This document shows, piece after piece, positions 23,805-38,100 of a DNA stretch of 64,000 bases. The translations under genes and the position numbers were made by a program. The stretch comes from Hydractinia symbiolongicarpus. Taxonomy: Eukaryota; Cnidaria; Hydrozoa; Anthoathecata; Hydractiniidae. The stretch covers positions 31,523,501 through 31,587,500 of the forward strand of contig NC_079878.1 in NCBI RefSeq assembly GCF_029227915.1, written 5' to 3'. The notes below the pieces were generated by a model. The model saw only the letters and a program-made list of their open reading frames with translations. It was not told where the DNA came from and did not search any database. Position 1 is the stretch's first letter; each line of letters opens with the position of its first letter.

Positions 23805-26744
23805 TTACGGGAAATCGCGGGTTTTCGTTTGCCGGCGATTAAACTTCTTTTATTCCGCGTCTCATCAAAAATGAAAAACATTTTTGAAAACTACAAGTCT
23901 CATGCGTTTTAGTGGTGAAAAGATAATTATAAAAAATCGTTCTGGAAATGAGTTTACTCCCTGGGTACTTTCTTTGAATACTTTTAGCTATACGAGCCGA
24001 GTCCGGGATTTACGGGAATTCGCGGGTTATCGTTTGCCGGCGATTAAACTTCTTTTATTCAGCGTCTCATCAAAAGTGAAAACATTTTTGAAAACTACAA
24101 GTCTCATGCGTTTTAGTGGTGAAAAGATAATTTTAAAAAATCGTTCGGGAAATGCGTTTACTCCCTGGGTACTTTCTTTGTATACATTCGACTATACGGG
24201 CCAAGCCCGGGATTTACGTGAAATCGCGGGTTTTCGTTTGCCGGAGATTAAACCTCTCTCATTAAGCGTCTCATCAAAAATGAAAACATTTTTGAAAACT
24301 ACAAGTCTCATGCGTTTTAGTGGCGAAAAAATAATTTAAAAAATCGTTCGGAAAATGAGTTTACTCCCTGGGTACTTTCTTTGTATACTTTTGACTATAC
24401 GGGCCGAGTCCGGGTTTTACGGGAAATCGCGGGTTTTCGTTTGCCGGCGATTAAACTTCTTTTATTCCGCGTCTCATCAAAAATGAAAACATTTTTGAAA
24501 ACTACAAGTGTCATGCGTTTTAGTGGTGAAAAAATAATTTAAAAAATCGTTCGGAAATGAGTTTACTCCCTGGGTACTTTCTTTTTATACTTTTGACTAT
24601 ACGGGCCGAGTCCGGGATTTACGGGAAATCGCGGGTTTTCGTTTGCCGGCGATTAAACTTCTTTTATTCGGCGTCTCATCAAAAATGAAAACATTTTTAA
24701 AAACTACAAGTCTCATGCGTTTTAGTGGTGAAAAGATAATTATAAAAAATCGTTCTGGAAATGAGTTTACTCCCTGGGTACTTTCTTTGAATACTTTTAG
24801 CTATACGAGCCGAGTCCGGGATTTACGGGAATTCGCGGGTTATCGTTTGCCGGCGATTAAACTTCTTTTATTCAGCGTCTCATCAAAAGTGAAAACATTT
24901 TTGAAAACTACAAGTCTCATGCGTTTTAGTGGTGAAAAGATAATTTTAAAAAATCGTTCGGGAAATGCGTTTACTCCCTGGGTACTTTCTTTGTATACAT
25001 TCGACTATACGGGCCAAGCCCGGGATTTACGTGAAATCGCGGGTTTTCGTTTGCCGGAGATTAAACCTCTCTCATTAAGCGTCTCATCAAAAATGAAAAC
25101 ATTTTTGAAAACTACAAGTCTCATGCGTTTTAGTGGCGAAAAAATAATTTAAAAAATCGTTCGGAAAATGAGTTTACTCCCTGGGTACTTTCTTTGTATA
25201 CTTTTGACTATACGGGCCGAGTCCGGGTTTTACGGGAAATCGCGGGTTTTCGTTTGCCGGCGATTAAACTTCTTTTATTCCGCGTCTCATCAAAAATGAA
25301 AACATTTTTGAAAACTACAAGTGTCATGCGTTTTAGTGGTGAAAAAATAATTTAAAAAATCGTTCGGAAATGAGTTTACTCCCTGGGTACTTTCTTTTTA
25401 TACTTTTGACTATACGGGCCGAGTCCGGGATTTACGGGAAATCGCGGGTTTTCGTTTGCCGGCGATTAAACTTCTTTTATTCGGCGTCTCATCAAAAATG
25501 AAAACATTTTTAAAAACTACAAGTCTCATGCGTTTTAGTGGTGTAAAAATAATTTAAAAAATCGTTCGGGAAATGAGTTTACTCCCTGGGTACTTTCTTT
25601 GTATACTTTTGACTATACGGGCCGAGTCCGGGATTTACGGGAAATCGCGGGTTTTCGTTTGCTGGCGATTAAACTTCTTTTATTCAGCGTCTCATCAAAA
25701 ATGAAAACATTTTTGAAAACTACAAGTCTCATGCGTTTTAGTGGTGAAAAGATAATTTAGAAAATCGTTCTGTAAATGAGTTTACTCACAGGGTAATTTC
25801 TTCGTATATATTCGACTATACGGGCCAAGCCCGGGATTTACGGGAAATCGCGGGTTTTCGTTTGCCGGCGATTAAACTTCTTTTATTCCGCGTCTCATCA
25901 AAAATGAAAACATTTTTGAAAACTACAAGTCTCATGCGTTTTTGTTGTGAAAAAATAATTTAAAAAATCGTTCGAGAAATGAGTTTACTCCCTGGGTACT
26001 TTCTTTGTATACTTTTGACTATACGGGCCGAGTCCGGGATTTACGGGAAATCGCGGGTTTTCGTTTGCTGGCGATTAAACTTCTTTTATTCCGCGTCTCA
26101 TCAAAAATGAAAACATTTTTGAAAACTACAAGTCTCATGCGTTTTAGTGGTGAAAAGATAATTTAAAAAATCGTTCTGTAAATGAGTTTACTCACAGGGT
26201 AATTTCTTCGTATGTATTCGACTATACGGGCCAAGTCCGGGATTTACGGGAATGCGCGGGTTTTCGTTTGCCGGCGATTAAACTTCTTTTATTCAGCGTC
26301 TCATCAAAAATGAAAACATTTTTGAAAACTACAAGTCTCATGCGTTTTTGTTGTGAAAAAATAATTTAAAAAATCGTTCGAGAAATGAGTTTACTCCCTG
26401 GGTACTTTCTTTGTATACTTTTGACTATACGGGCCGAGTCCGGGATTTACGGGAAATCGCGGGTTTTCGTTTGCTGGCGATTAAACTTCTTTTATTCCGC
26501 GTCTCATCAAAAATGAAAACATTTTTGAAAACTACAAGTCTCATGCGTTTTAGTGGTGAAAAGATAATTTAAAAAATCGTTCTGTAAATGAGTTTACTCA
26601 CAGGGTAATTTCTTCGTATGTATTCGACTATACGGGCCAAGTCCGGGATTTACGGGAATGCGCGGGTTTTCGTTTGCCGGCGATTAAACTTCTTTTATTC
26701 AGCGTCTCATCAAAAATGAAAACATTTTTGAAAACTACAAGTCT
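23805..26744 (+). repeat. Block copy 2 with an internal 813-bp tetramer duplication
   Basis: The four monomers from about 23.9 to 24.7 kb are repeated at once to about 25.5 kb, shift 813 bp (CGGAAATGAG at 24552 and 25365; GATAATTAT monomer at about 23.92 and 24.73 kb; TTCTTTTTATAC near 24580 and 25392). Outside this insertion the order matches block copy 1. Confidence 0.75.
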
Positions 26745-28200
26745 CATGCGTTTCTGTTGTGAAAAAATAATTTAAAAAATCGTTCGGGATTTGAGATTAC
26801 TCCCTGGGTACTTTCTTTGTATACTTTTGGCTATACGAGCCGAGCCCGGGATTTACGGAAATTCGCGGGTTATCGTTTGCCGGCGATTAAACTTCTTTTA
26901 TTCCGCGTCTCATCAAAAATGAAAACATTTTTGAAAACTACAAGTCTCATGCGTTTTAGTGGTGAAAAGATAATTTAAAAAATCGTTCCGGAAATGAGTT
27001 TACTCACAGGGTAATTTCTTCGTATATATTCGACTATACGGGCCAAGCCCGGGATTTACGGGAAATCGCGGGTTTTCGTTTGCCGGCGATTAAACTTCTT
27101 TTATTCCGCGTCTCATCAAAAATGAAAACATTTTTGAAAACTACAAGTCTCATGCGTTTTTGTTGTGAAAAAATAATTTAAAAAATCGTTCGAGAAATGA
27201 GTTTACTCCCTGGGTACTTTCTTTGTATACTTTTGACTATACGGGCCGAGTCCGGGATTTACGGGAAATCGCGGGTTTTCGTTTGCTGGCGATTAAACTT
27301 CTTTTATTCCGCGTCTCATCAAAAATGAAAACATTTTTGAAAACTACAAGTCTCATGCGTTTTAGTGGTGAAAAGATAATTTAAAAAATCGTTCTGTAAA
27401 TGAGTTTACTCACAGGGTAATTTCTTCGTATGTATTCGACTATACGGGCCAAGTCCGGGATTTACGGGAATGCGCGGGTTTTCGTTTGCCGGCGATTAAA
27501 CTTCTTTTATTCAGCGTCTCATCAAAAATGAAAACATTTTTGAAAACTACAAGTCTCATGCGTTTTTGTTGTGAAAAAATAATTTAAAAAATCGTTCGAG
27601 AAATGAGTTTACTCCCTGGGTACTTTCTTTGTATACTTTTGACTATACGGGCCGAGTCCGGGATTTACGGGAAATCGCGGGTTTTCGTTTGCTGGCGATT
27701 AAACTTCTTTTATTCCGCGTCTCATCAAAAATGAAAACATTTTTGAAAACTACAAGTCTCATGCGTTTTAGTGGTGAAAAGATAATTTAAAAAATCGTTC
27801 TGTAAATGAGTTTACTCACAGGGTAATTTCTTCGTATGTATTCGACTATACGGGCCAAGTCCGGGATTTACGGGAATGCGCGGGTTTTCGTTTGCCGGCG
27901 ATTAAACTTCTTTTATTCAGCGTCTCATCAAAAATGAAAACATTTTTGAAAACTACAAGTCTCATGCGTTTCTGTTGTGAAAAAATAATTTAAAAAATCG
28001 TTCGGGATTTGAGATTACTCCCTGGGTACTTTCTTTGTATACTTTTGGCTATACGAGCCGAGCCCGGGATTTACGGAAATTCGCGGGTTATCGTTTGCCG
28101 GCGATTAAACTTCTTTTATTCCGCGTCTCATCAAAAATGAAAACATTTTTGAAAACTACAAGTCTCATGCGTTTTAGTGGTGAAAAGATAATTTAAAAAA
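25950..28200 (+). repeat. Hexamer higher-order repeat, 1,218 bp
   Basis: The rare TTTCTGTTGT variant occurs at 26751 and 27969, exactly 1218 bp (6 x 203) apart. It is followed in both cases by the GAGCCGAGCCCGGG monomer and then by the GTTCCGGAAATG monomer. The CGAGAAATGAG / GCTGGCG / CTGTAAATGAG monomers preceding it also match in order. Confidence 0.75.
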
Positions 28201-31200
28201 TCGTTCCGGAAATGAGTTTACTCACAGGGTAATTTCTTCGTATATACTCGACTATACGGGCCAAGCCCGGAATTTACGGGAAATCGCGGGTTTTCGTTTG
28301 CCGGCGATTAAACTTCCTTTATTCAGCGTCTCATCAAAAATGAAAACATTTTTGAAAACTACAAGTGTCATGCGTTTTAGTGGTGAAAAAATAATTTAAA
28401 AAATCGTTCGGGAAATGAGTTTACTCCCTGGATGCTTTCTTTGTATACTTTTGGCTATACGGGCCGAGTCCGGCATTTACGGGAATGCGCGGGTTTTCGT
28501 TTGCCGGCGAATAAACTTCTTTTATTCAGCGTCTCATCAAAAATGAAAACATTTTTGAAAACTACAAGTCTCATCCGTTTTTGTTGTGAAAAAATAATTT
28601 AAAAAATCGTTCGGGATTTGAGATTACTCACTGGGTACTTTCTTTGTATACTTTTGGCTATACGAGCCGAGTCCGGGATTTACAGGAATTCGCGGGTTAT
28701 CGTTTGCCGGCGATTAAACTTCTTTTATTCAGCGTCTCATCAAAAATAAAAACATTTTTGAAAACTACAAGTCTCATGCGTTTTAGTGGTGAAAAAATAA
28801 TTTAAAAAATCGTTTGGAAAATGAGTTTACTCCCTGGGTATTTTCTTTGTATACTTTTGACTATACGGGCCGAGTCCGGGATTTACGGGAAATCGCGGGT
28901 TTTTGTTTGCCGGCGATTAAACTTCTTTTATTCCGCGTCTCATCAAAAATGAAAACATTTTTGAAAACTACAAGTCTCATGCATTTTAGTGGTGAAAAGA
29001 TAATTTAAAAAATCGTTCTGGAAATGAGTTTACTCACTGGGTACTTTCTTTGTATATACTCGACTATACGGGCTAAGCACGGGATTTACGGAAAATCGCG
29101 GGTTTTCGTTTTCCGGCGATTAAACATCTTTTATTCAGCGTCTCATCAAAAATGAAAACATTTTTGAAAACTACAAGTGTCATGCGTTTTAGTGGTGAAA
29201 AAATAATTTAAAAAATCGTTCGGGAAATGAGTTTACTCCCTGGATGCTTTCTTTGTATACTTTTGGCTATACGGGCCGAGTCCGGGATTTACGGGAATGC
29301 GCGGGTTTTCGTTTGCCGGCGATTAAACTTCTTTTATTCAGCGTCTCATCAAAAATGAAAACATTTTTGAAAACTACAAGTCTCATCCGTTTTTGTTGTG
29401 AAAAAATAATTTAAAAAATCGTTCGGGATTTGAGATTACTCACTGGGTACTTTCTTTGTATACCTTTGGCTATACGAGCCGAGTCCGGGATTTACGGGAA
29501 TTCGCGGGTTATCGTTTGCCGGCGATTAAACTTCTTTTATTCAGCGTCTCATCAAAAATGAAAACATTTTTGAAAACTACAAGTCTCATGCGTTTTAGTG
29601 GTGAAAAAATAATTTAAAAAATCGTTCGGGAAATGAGTTTACTCCCTGGGTATTTTCTTTGTACACTTTTGACTATACGGGCCGAGTCCGGGATTTACGG
29701 GAAATCGCGGGTTTTCGTTTGCCGGCGATTAAACTTCTTTTATTCCGCGTCTCATCAAAAATGAAAACATTTTTGAAAACTACAAGTCTCATGCGTTTTA
29801 GTGGTGAAAAGATAATTTAAAAAATCGTTCTGGAAATGAGTTTACTCACTGGGTACTTTTTTTGTATATACTCGACTATGCGGGCTAAGCACGGGATTTA
29901 CGGAAAATTGCGGGTTTTTGTTTTCCGGCAATTAAACATCTTTTATTCAGCGTCTCATCAAAAATGAAAACATTTTTGAAAACTACAAGTCTCATGCATT
30001 TTAGTGGTGAAAAGATAATTTAAAAAATCGTTCTGGAAATGAGTTTACTCACTGGGTACTTTCTTTGTATATACTCGACTATACGGGCTAAGCACGGGAT
30101 TTACGGAAAATCGCGGGTTTTCGTTTTCCGGCGATTAAACATCTTTTATTCAGCGTCTCATCAAAAATGAAAACATTTTTGAAAACTACAAGTGTCATGC
30201 GTTTTAGTGGTGAAAAAATAATTTAAAAAATCGTTCGGGAAATGAGTTTACTCCCTGGATGCTTTCTTTGTATACTTTTGGCTATACGGGCCGAGTCCGG
30301 GATTTACGGGAATGCGCGGGTTTTCGTTTGCCGGCGATTAAACTTCTTTTATTCAGCGTCTCATCAAAAATGAAAACATTTTTGAAAACTACAAGTCTCA
30401 TCCGTTTTTGTTGTGAAAAAATAATTTAAAAAATCGTTCGGGATTTGAGATTACTCACTGGGTACTTTCTTTGTATACCTTTGGCTATACGAGCCGAGTC
30501 CGGGATTTACGGGAATTCGCGGGTTATCGTTTGCCGGCGATTAAACTTCTTTTATTCAGCGTCTCATCAAAAATGAAAACATTTTTGAAAACTACAAGTC
30601 TCATGCGTTTTAGTGGTGAAAAAATAATTTAAAAAATCGTTCGGGAAATGAGTTTACTCCCTGGGTATTTTCTTTGTACACTTTTGACTATACGGGCCGA
30701 GTCCGGGATTTACGGGAAATCGCGGGTTTTCGTTTGCCGGCGATTAAACTTCTTTTATTCCGCGTCTCATCAAAAATGAAAACATTTTTAAAAACTACAA
30801 GTCTCATGCGTTTTAGTGGTGAAAAGATAATTTAAAAAATCGTTCTGGAAATGAGTTTACTCACTGGGTACTTTTTTTGTATATACTCGACTATGCGGGC
30901 TAAGCACGGGATTTACGGAAAATTGCGGGTTTTTGTTTTCCGGCAATTAAACATCTTTTATTCAGCGTCTCATCAAAAATGAAAACATTTTTGAAAACTA
31001 CAAGTGTCATGCGTTTTAGTGGTGAAAAAATAATTTAAAAAATCGTTCGGGAAATGAGTTTACTCCCTGGATGCTTTCTTTGTATACTTTTGGCTATACG
31101 GGCCGAGTCCGGGATTTACGGGAATGAGCGGGTTTTCGTTTGCCGGCGATTAAACTTCTTTTATTCAGCGTCTCATCAAAAATGAAAACATTTTTGAAAA

Positions 31201-34200
31201 CTACAAGTCTCATCCGTTTTTGTTGTGAAAAAATAATTTAAAAAATCGTTTGGGATTTGAGATTACTCACTGGGTACTTTCTTTGTATACTTTTGGCTAT
31301 ACGAGCCGACTCCGGGATTTACAGGAATTCGCGGGTTATCGTTTGCCGGCGATTAAACTTCTTTTATTCAGCGTCTCATCAAAAATGAAAACATTTTTGA
31401 AAACTACAAGTCTCATGCGTTTTAGTGGTGAAAAAATAATTTAAAAAATCGTTCGGAAAATGAGTTTACTCACTGGGTACTTTCTTTGTATATACTCGAC
31501 TATACGGGCTAAGCACGGGATTTACGGAAAATCGCGGGTTTTCGTTTTCCGGCGATTAAACATCTTTTATTCAGCGTCTCATCAAAAATGAAAACATTTT
31601 TGAAAACTACAAGTCTCATGCGTTTTAGTGGTGAAAAGATAATTTAAAAAATCGTTCCGGAAATGAGTTTACTCACAGGGTAATTTCTTCGTATATACTC
31701 GACTATACGGGCCAAGCCCGGGATTTACGGGAAATCGCGGGTTTTCGTTTGCCGGCGATTAAACTTCCTTTATTCAGCGTCTCATCAAAAATGAAAACAT
31801 TTTTGAAAACTACAAGTGTCATGCGTTTTAGTGGTGAAAAAATAATTTAAAAAATCGTTCGGGAAATGAGTTTACTCCCTGGATGCTTTCTTTGTATACT
31901 TTTGGCTATACGGGCCGAGTCCGGCATTTACGGGAATGCGCGGGTTTTCGTTTGCCGGCGAATAAACTTCTTTTATTCAGCGTCTCATCAAAAATGAAAA
32001 CATTTTTGAAAACTACAAGTCTCATCCGTTTTTGTTGTGAAAAAATAATTTAAAAAATCGTTCGGGATTTGAGATTACTCACTGGGTACTTTCTTTGTAT
32101 ACTTTTGGCTATACGAGCCGAGTCCGGGATTTACAGGAATTCGCGGGTTATCGTTTGCCGGCGATTAAACTTCTTTTATTCAGCGTCTCATCAAAAATAA
32201 AAACATTTTTGAAAACTACAAGTCTCATGAGTTTTAGTGGTGAAAAAATAATTTAAAAAATCGTTTGGAAAATGAGTTTACTCCCTGGGTATTTTCTTTG
32301 TATACTTTTGACTATACGGGCCGAGTCCGGGATTTACGGGAAATCGCGGGTTTTTGTTTGCCGGCGATTAAACTTCTTTTATTCCGCGTCTCATCAAAAA
32401 TGAAAACATTTTTGAAAACTACAAGTCTCATGCATTTTAGTGGTGAAAAGATAATTTAAAAAATCGTTCTGGAAATGAGTTTACTCACTGGGTACTTTCT
32501 TTGTATATACTCGACTATACGGGCTAAGCACGGGATTTACGGAAAATCGCGGGTTTTCGTTTTCCGGCGATTAAACATCTTTTATTCAGCGTCTCATCAA
32601 AAATGAAAACATTTTTGAAAACTACAAGTGTCATGCGTTTTAGTGGTGAAAAAATAATTTAAAAAATCGTTCGGGAAATGAGTTTACTCCCTGGATGCTT
32701 TCTTTGTATACTTTTGGCTATACGGGCCGAGTCCGGGATTTACGGGAATGCGCGGGTTTTCGTTTGCCGGCGATTAAACTTCTTTTATTCAGCGTCTCAT
32801 CAAAAATGAAAACATTTTTGAAAACTACAAGTCTCATCCGTTTTTGTTGTGAAAAAATAATTTAAAAAATCGTTCGGGATTTGAGATTACTCACTGGGTA
32901 CTTTCTTTGTATACCTTTGGCTATACGAGCCGAGTCCGGGATTTACGGGAATTCGCGGGTTATCGTTTGCCGGCGATTAAACTTCTTTTATTCAGCGTCT
33001 CATCAAAAATGAAAACATTTTTGAAAACTACAAGTCTCATGCGTTTTAGTGGTGAAAAAATAATTTAAAAAATCGTTCGGGAAATGAGTTTACTCCCTGG
33101 GTATTTTCTTTGTACACTTTTGACTATACGGGCCGAGTCCGGGATTTACGGGAAATCGCGGGTTTTCGTTTGCCGGCGATTAAACTTCTTTTATTCCGCG
33201 TCTCATCAAAAATGAAAACATTTTTGAAAACTACAAGTCTCATGCGTTTTAGTGGTGAAAAGATAATTTAAAAAATCGTTCCGGAAATGAGTTTACTCAC
33301 AGGGTAATTTCTTCGTATATACTCGACTATACGGGCCAAGCCCGGGATTTACGGGAAATCGCGGGTTTTCGTTTGCCGGCGATTAAACTTCCTTTATTCA
33401 GCGTCTCATCAAAAATGAAAACATTTTTGAAAACTACAAGTGTCATGCGTTTTAGTGGTGAAAAAATAATTTAAAAAATCGTTCGGGAAATGAGTTTACT
33501 CCCTGGATGCTTTCTTTGTATACTTTTGGCTATACGGGCCGAGTCCGGCATTTACGGGAATGCGCGGATTTCGTTTGCCGGCGAATAAACTTCTTTTATT
33601 CAGCGTCTCATCAAAAATGAAAACATTTTTGAAAACTACAAGTCTCATCCGTTTTTGTTGTGAAAAGATAATTTAAAAAATCGTTCTGGAAATGAGTTTA
33701 CTCACTGGGTACTTTCTTTGTATATACTCGACTATACGGGCTAAGCACGGGATTTACGGAAAATCGCGGGTTTTCGTTTTCCGGCGATTAAACATCTTTT
33801 ATTCAGCGTCTCATCAAAAATGAAAACATTTTTGAAAACTACAAGTGTCATGCGTTTTAGTGGTGAAAAAATAATTTAAAAAATCGTTCGGGAAATGAGT
33901 TTACTCCCTGGATGCTTTCTTTGTATACTTTTGGCTATACGGGCCGAGTCCGGGATTTACGGGAATGCGCGGGTTTTCGTTTGCCGGCGATTAAACTTCT
34001 TTTATTCAGCGTCTCATCAAAAATGAAAACATTTTTGAAAACTACAAGTCTCATCCGTTTTTGTTGTGAAAAAATAATTTAAAAAATCGTTCGGGATTTG
34101 AGATTACTCACTGGGTACTTTCTTTGTATACCTTTGGCTATACGAGCCGAGTCCGGGATTTACGGGAATTCGCGGGTTATCGTTTGCCGGCGATTAAACT

Positions 34201-35100
34201 TCTTTTATTCAGCGTCTCATCAAAAATGAAAACATTTTTGAAAACTACAAGTCTCATGCGTTTTAGTGGTGAAAAAATAATTTAAAAAATCGTTCGGGAA
34301 ATGAGTTTACTCCCTGGGTATTTTCTTTGTACACTTTTGACTATACGGGCCGAGTCCGGGATTTACGGGAAATCGCGGGTTTTCGTTTGCCGGCGATTAA
34401 ACTTCTTTTATTCCGCGTCTCATCAAAAATGAAAACATTTTTGAAAACTACAAGTCTCATGCGTTTTAGTGGTGAAAAGATAATTTAAAAAATCGTTCTG
34501 GAAATGAGTTTACTCACTGGGTACTTTTTTTGTATATACTCGACTATGCGGGCTAAGCACGGGATTTACGGAAAATCGCGGGTTTTTGTTTTCCGGCAAT
34601 TAAACATCTTTTATTCAGCGTCTCATCAAAAATGAAAACATTTTTGAAAACTACAAGTGTCATGCGTTTTAGTGGTGAAAAAATAGTTTAAAAAATCGTT
34701 CGGGAAATGAGTTTACTCCCTGGATGCTTTCTTTGTATACTTTTGGCTATACGGGCCGAGTCCGGGATTTACGGGAATGAGCGGGTTTTCGTTTGCCGGC
34801 GATTAAACTTCTTTTATTCAGCGTCTCATCAAAAATGAAAACATTTTTGAAAACTACAAGTCTCATCCGTTTTTGTTGTGAAAAAATAATTTAAAAAATC
34901 GTTTGGGATTTGAGATTACTCACTGGGTACTTTCTTTGTATACTTTTGGCTATACGAGCCGAGTCCGGGATTTACAGGAATTCGCGGGTTATCGTTTGCC
35001 GGCGATTAAACTTCTTTTATTCAGCGTCTCATCAAAAATGAAAACATTTTTGAAAACTACAAGTCTCATGCGTTTTAGTGGTGAAAAAATAATTTAAAAA
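28190..35100 (+). repeat. Block repeats of 3,451 bp (17 monomers), with shorter 1,015-bp and roughly 1.6-kb internal copies
   Basis: CAAAAATAAAAACA occurs at 28741 and 32192 (shift 3451), and the GTTCCGGAAATG monomer at about 28.2 and 31.65 kb, with a further copy near 33.28 kb. CGGAAAATTG occurs at 29901 and 30916 (shift 1015, five monomers). A monomer near 33.66 kb is chimeric: it has the TTTTTGTTGTG left part of one subfamily joined to the AAAAGATAATTT right part of another. Copies differ at a few single bases. Confidence 0.7.
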
Positions 35101-38100
35101 ATCGTTTGGAAAATGAGTTTACTCCCTGGGTATTTTCTTTGTATACTTTTGACTATACGGGCCGAGTCCGGGATTTACGGGAAATCGCGGGTTTTTGTTT
35201 GCCGGCGATTAAACTTCTTTTATTCCGCGTCTCATCAAAAATGAAAACATTTTTGAAAACTACAAGTCTCATGCATTTTAGTGGTGAAAAGATAATTTTA
35301 AAAATCGTTCTGGAAATGAGTTTACTCACTGGGTACTTTCTTTGTATATACTCGACTATACGGGCTAAGCACGGGATTTACGGAAAATCGCGGGTTTTCG
35401 TTTTCCGGCGATTAAACATCTTTTATTCAGCGTCTCATCAAAAATGAAAACATTTTTGAAAACTACAAGTCTCATGCGTTTTAGTGGTGAAAAAATAATT
35501 TAAAAAATCGTTCGGAAAATGAGTTTACTCCCTGGGTATTTTCTTTGTATACTTTTGACTATACGGGCCGAGTCCGGGATTTACGGGAAATCGCGGGTTT
35601 TTGTTTGCCGGCGATTAAACTTCTTTTATTCCGCGTCTCATCAAAAATGAAAACATTTTTGAAAACTACAAGTCTCATGCATTTTAGTGGTGAAAAGATA
35701 ATTTAAAAAATCGTTCTGGAAATGAGTTTACTCACAGGGTACTTTCTTTGTATATACTCGACTATACGGGCTAAGCACGGGATTTACGGAAAATCGCGGG
35801 TTTTCGTTTTCCGGCGATTAAACATCTTTTATTCAGCGTCTCATCAAAAATGAAAACATTTTTGAAAACTACAAGTATCATGCGTTTTAGTGGTGAAAAG
35901 ATAATTTTAAAAAATCGTTCTGGAAATGAGTTTACTCCCTGGGTACTTTTTTTGTATACTTTTGGCTATACGGGCCGAGTCCGGGATTTACGGGAATGCG
36001 CGGGTTTTCGTTTGCGGGAAATTAAACTTCTTTTATTCAGCGTCTCATCAAAAATGAAAACATTTTTGAAAACTACAAGTCTCATGCGTTTTTGTTGTGA
36101 AAAAATAATTTAAAAAATCGTTTGGGATTTGAGATTACTCCCTGGGTACTTTCTTTGTATACTTTTAGCTATACGAGCCGAGTCCGGGATTTACGGGAAT
36201 TCGCGGGTTATCGTTTGCCGGCGATTAAACTTCTTTTATTCAGCGTCTCATCAAAAATGAAAACATTTTTGAAAACTACAAGTCTCATGCGTTTTAGTGG
36301 TGAAAAAATAATTTAAAAAATCGTTCTGGAAATGAGTTTACTCCCTGGGTACTTTCTTTGTATACATTCGACTATACGGGCCAAGCCTGGGATTTACGGG
36401 AAATCGCGGGTTTTCGTTTGCCGGCGATTAAACCTCTTTCATCAAGCGTCTCATCAAAAATGAAAACATTTTTAAAAACTACAAGTCTCATGCGTTTTAG
36501 TGGTGAAAAAATAACTTAAAAAATCGTTCGGGAAATGAATTTACTTCCTGAGTACTTTCTTTGTATACTTTGTACTATACGGGCCGAGTCCGGGATTTAC
36601 GGGAAATCGCGGGTTTTCGTTTGCCGGCGATTAAACTTCTTTTATTCAGCGTCTCATCAAAAATGAAAACATTTTTGAAAACTACAAGTCTTATCCGTTT
36701 TTGTTGTGAAAAAATAACTTAAAAAGTCGTTCGGGATTTGAGATTACTCACTGGGTACTTTCTTTGTATACTTTTGGCTATACGAGCCGAGTCCGGGATT
36801 TACAGGAATTCGCGGGTTATCGTTTGCCGGCGATTAAACTTCTTTTATTCAGCGTCTCATCAAAAATGAAAACATTTTTGAAAACTACAAGTCTCATGCG
36901 TTTTAGTGGTGAAAAAATAATTTAAAAAATCGTTCGGAAAATGAGTTTACTCCCTGGGTATTTTCTTTGTATACTTTTGACTATACGGGCCGAGTCCGGG
37001 ATTTACGGGAAATCGCGGGTTTTTGTTTGCCGGCGATTAAACTTCTTTTATTCCGCGTCTCATCAAAAATGAAAACATTTTTGAAAACTACAAGTCTCAT
37101 GCATTTTAGTGGTGAAAAGATAATTTAAAAAATCGTTCTGGAAATGAGTTTACTCACAGGGTACTTTCTTTGTATATACTCGACTATACGGGCTAAGCAC
37201 GGGATTTACGGAAAATCGCGGGTTTTCGTTTTCCGGCGATTAAACATCTTTTATTCAGCGTCTCATCAAAAATGAAAAAATTTTTGAAAACTACAAGTAT
37301 CATGCGTTTTAGTGGTGAAAAGATAATTTTAAAAAATCGTTCTGGAAATGAGTTTACTCCCTGGGTACTTTTTTTGTATACTTTTGGCTATACGGGCCGA
37401 GTCCGGGATTTACGGGAATGCGCGGGTTTTCGTTTGCGGGCAATTAAACTTCTTTTATTCAGCGTCTCATCAAAAATGAAAACATTTTTGAAAACTACAA
37501 GTCTCATGCGTTTTTGTTGTGAAAAAATAATTTAAAAAATCGTTTGGGATTTGAGATTACTCCCTGGGTACTTTCTTTGTATACTTTTAGCTATACGAGC
37601 CGAGTCCGGGATTTACGGGAATTCGCGGGTTATCGTTTGCCGGCGATTAAACTTCTTTTATTCAGCATCTCATCAAAAATGAAAACATTTTTGAAAACTA
37701 CAAGTCTCATGCGTTTTAGTGGTGAAAAAATAATTTAAAAAATCGTTCGGGAAATGAGTTTACTCCCTGGGTATTTTCTTTGTATACTTTTGACTATACG
37801 GGCCGAGTCCGGGATTTACGGGAAATCGCGGGTTTTCGTTTGCCGGCGATTAAACTTCTTTTATTCCGCGTCTCATCAAAAATGAAAACATTTTTGAAAA
37901 CTACAAGTCTCATGCGTTTTAGTGGTGAAAAGATAATTATAAAAAATCGTTCTGGAAATGAGTTTACTCCCTGGGTACTTTCTTTGTATACATTCGACTA
38001 TACGGGCCAAGCCTGGGATTTACGGGAAATCGCGGGTTTTCGTTTGCCGGCGATTAAACCTCTTTCATCAAGCGTCTCATCAAAAATGAAAACATTTTTA

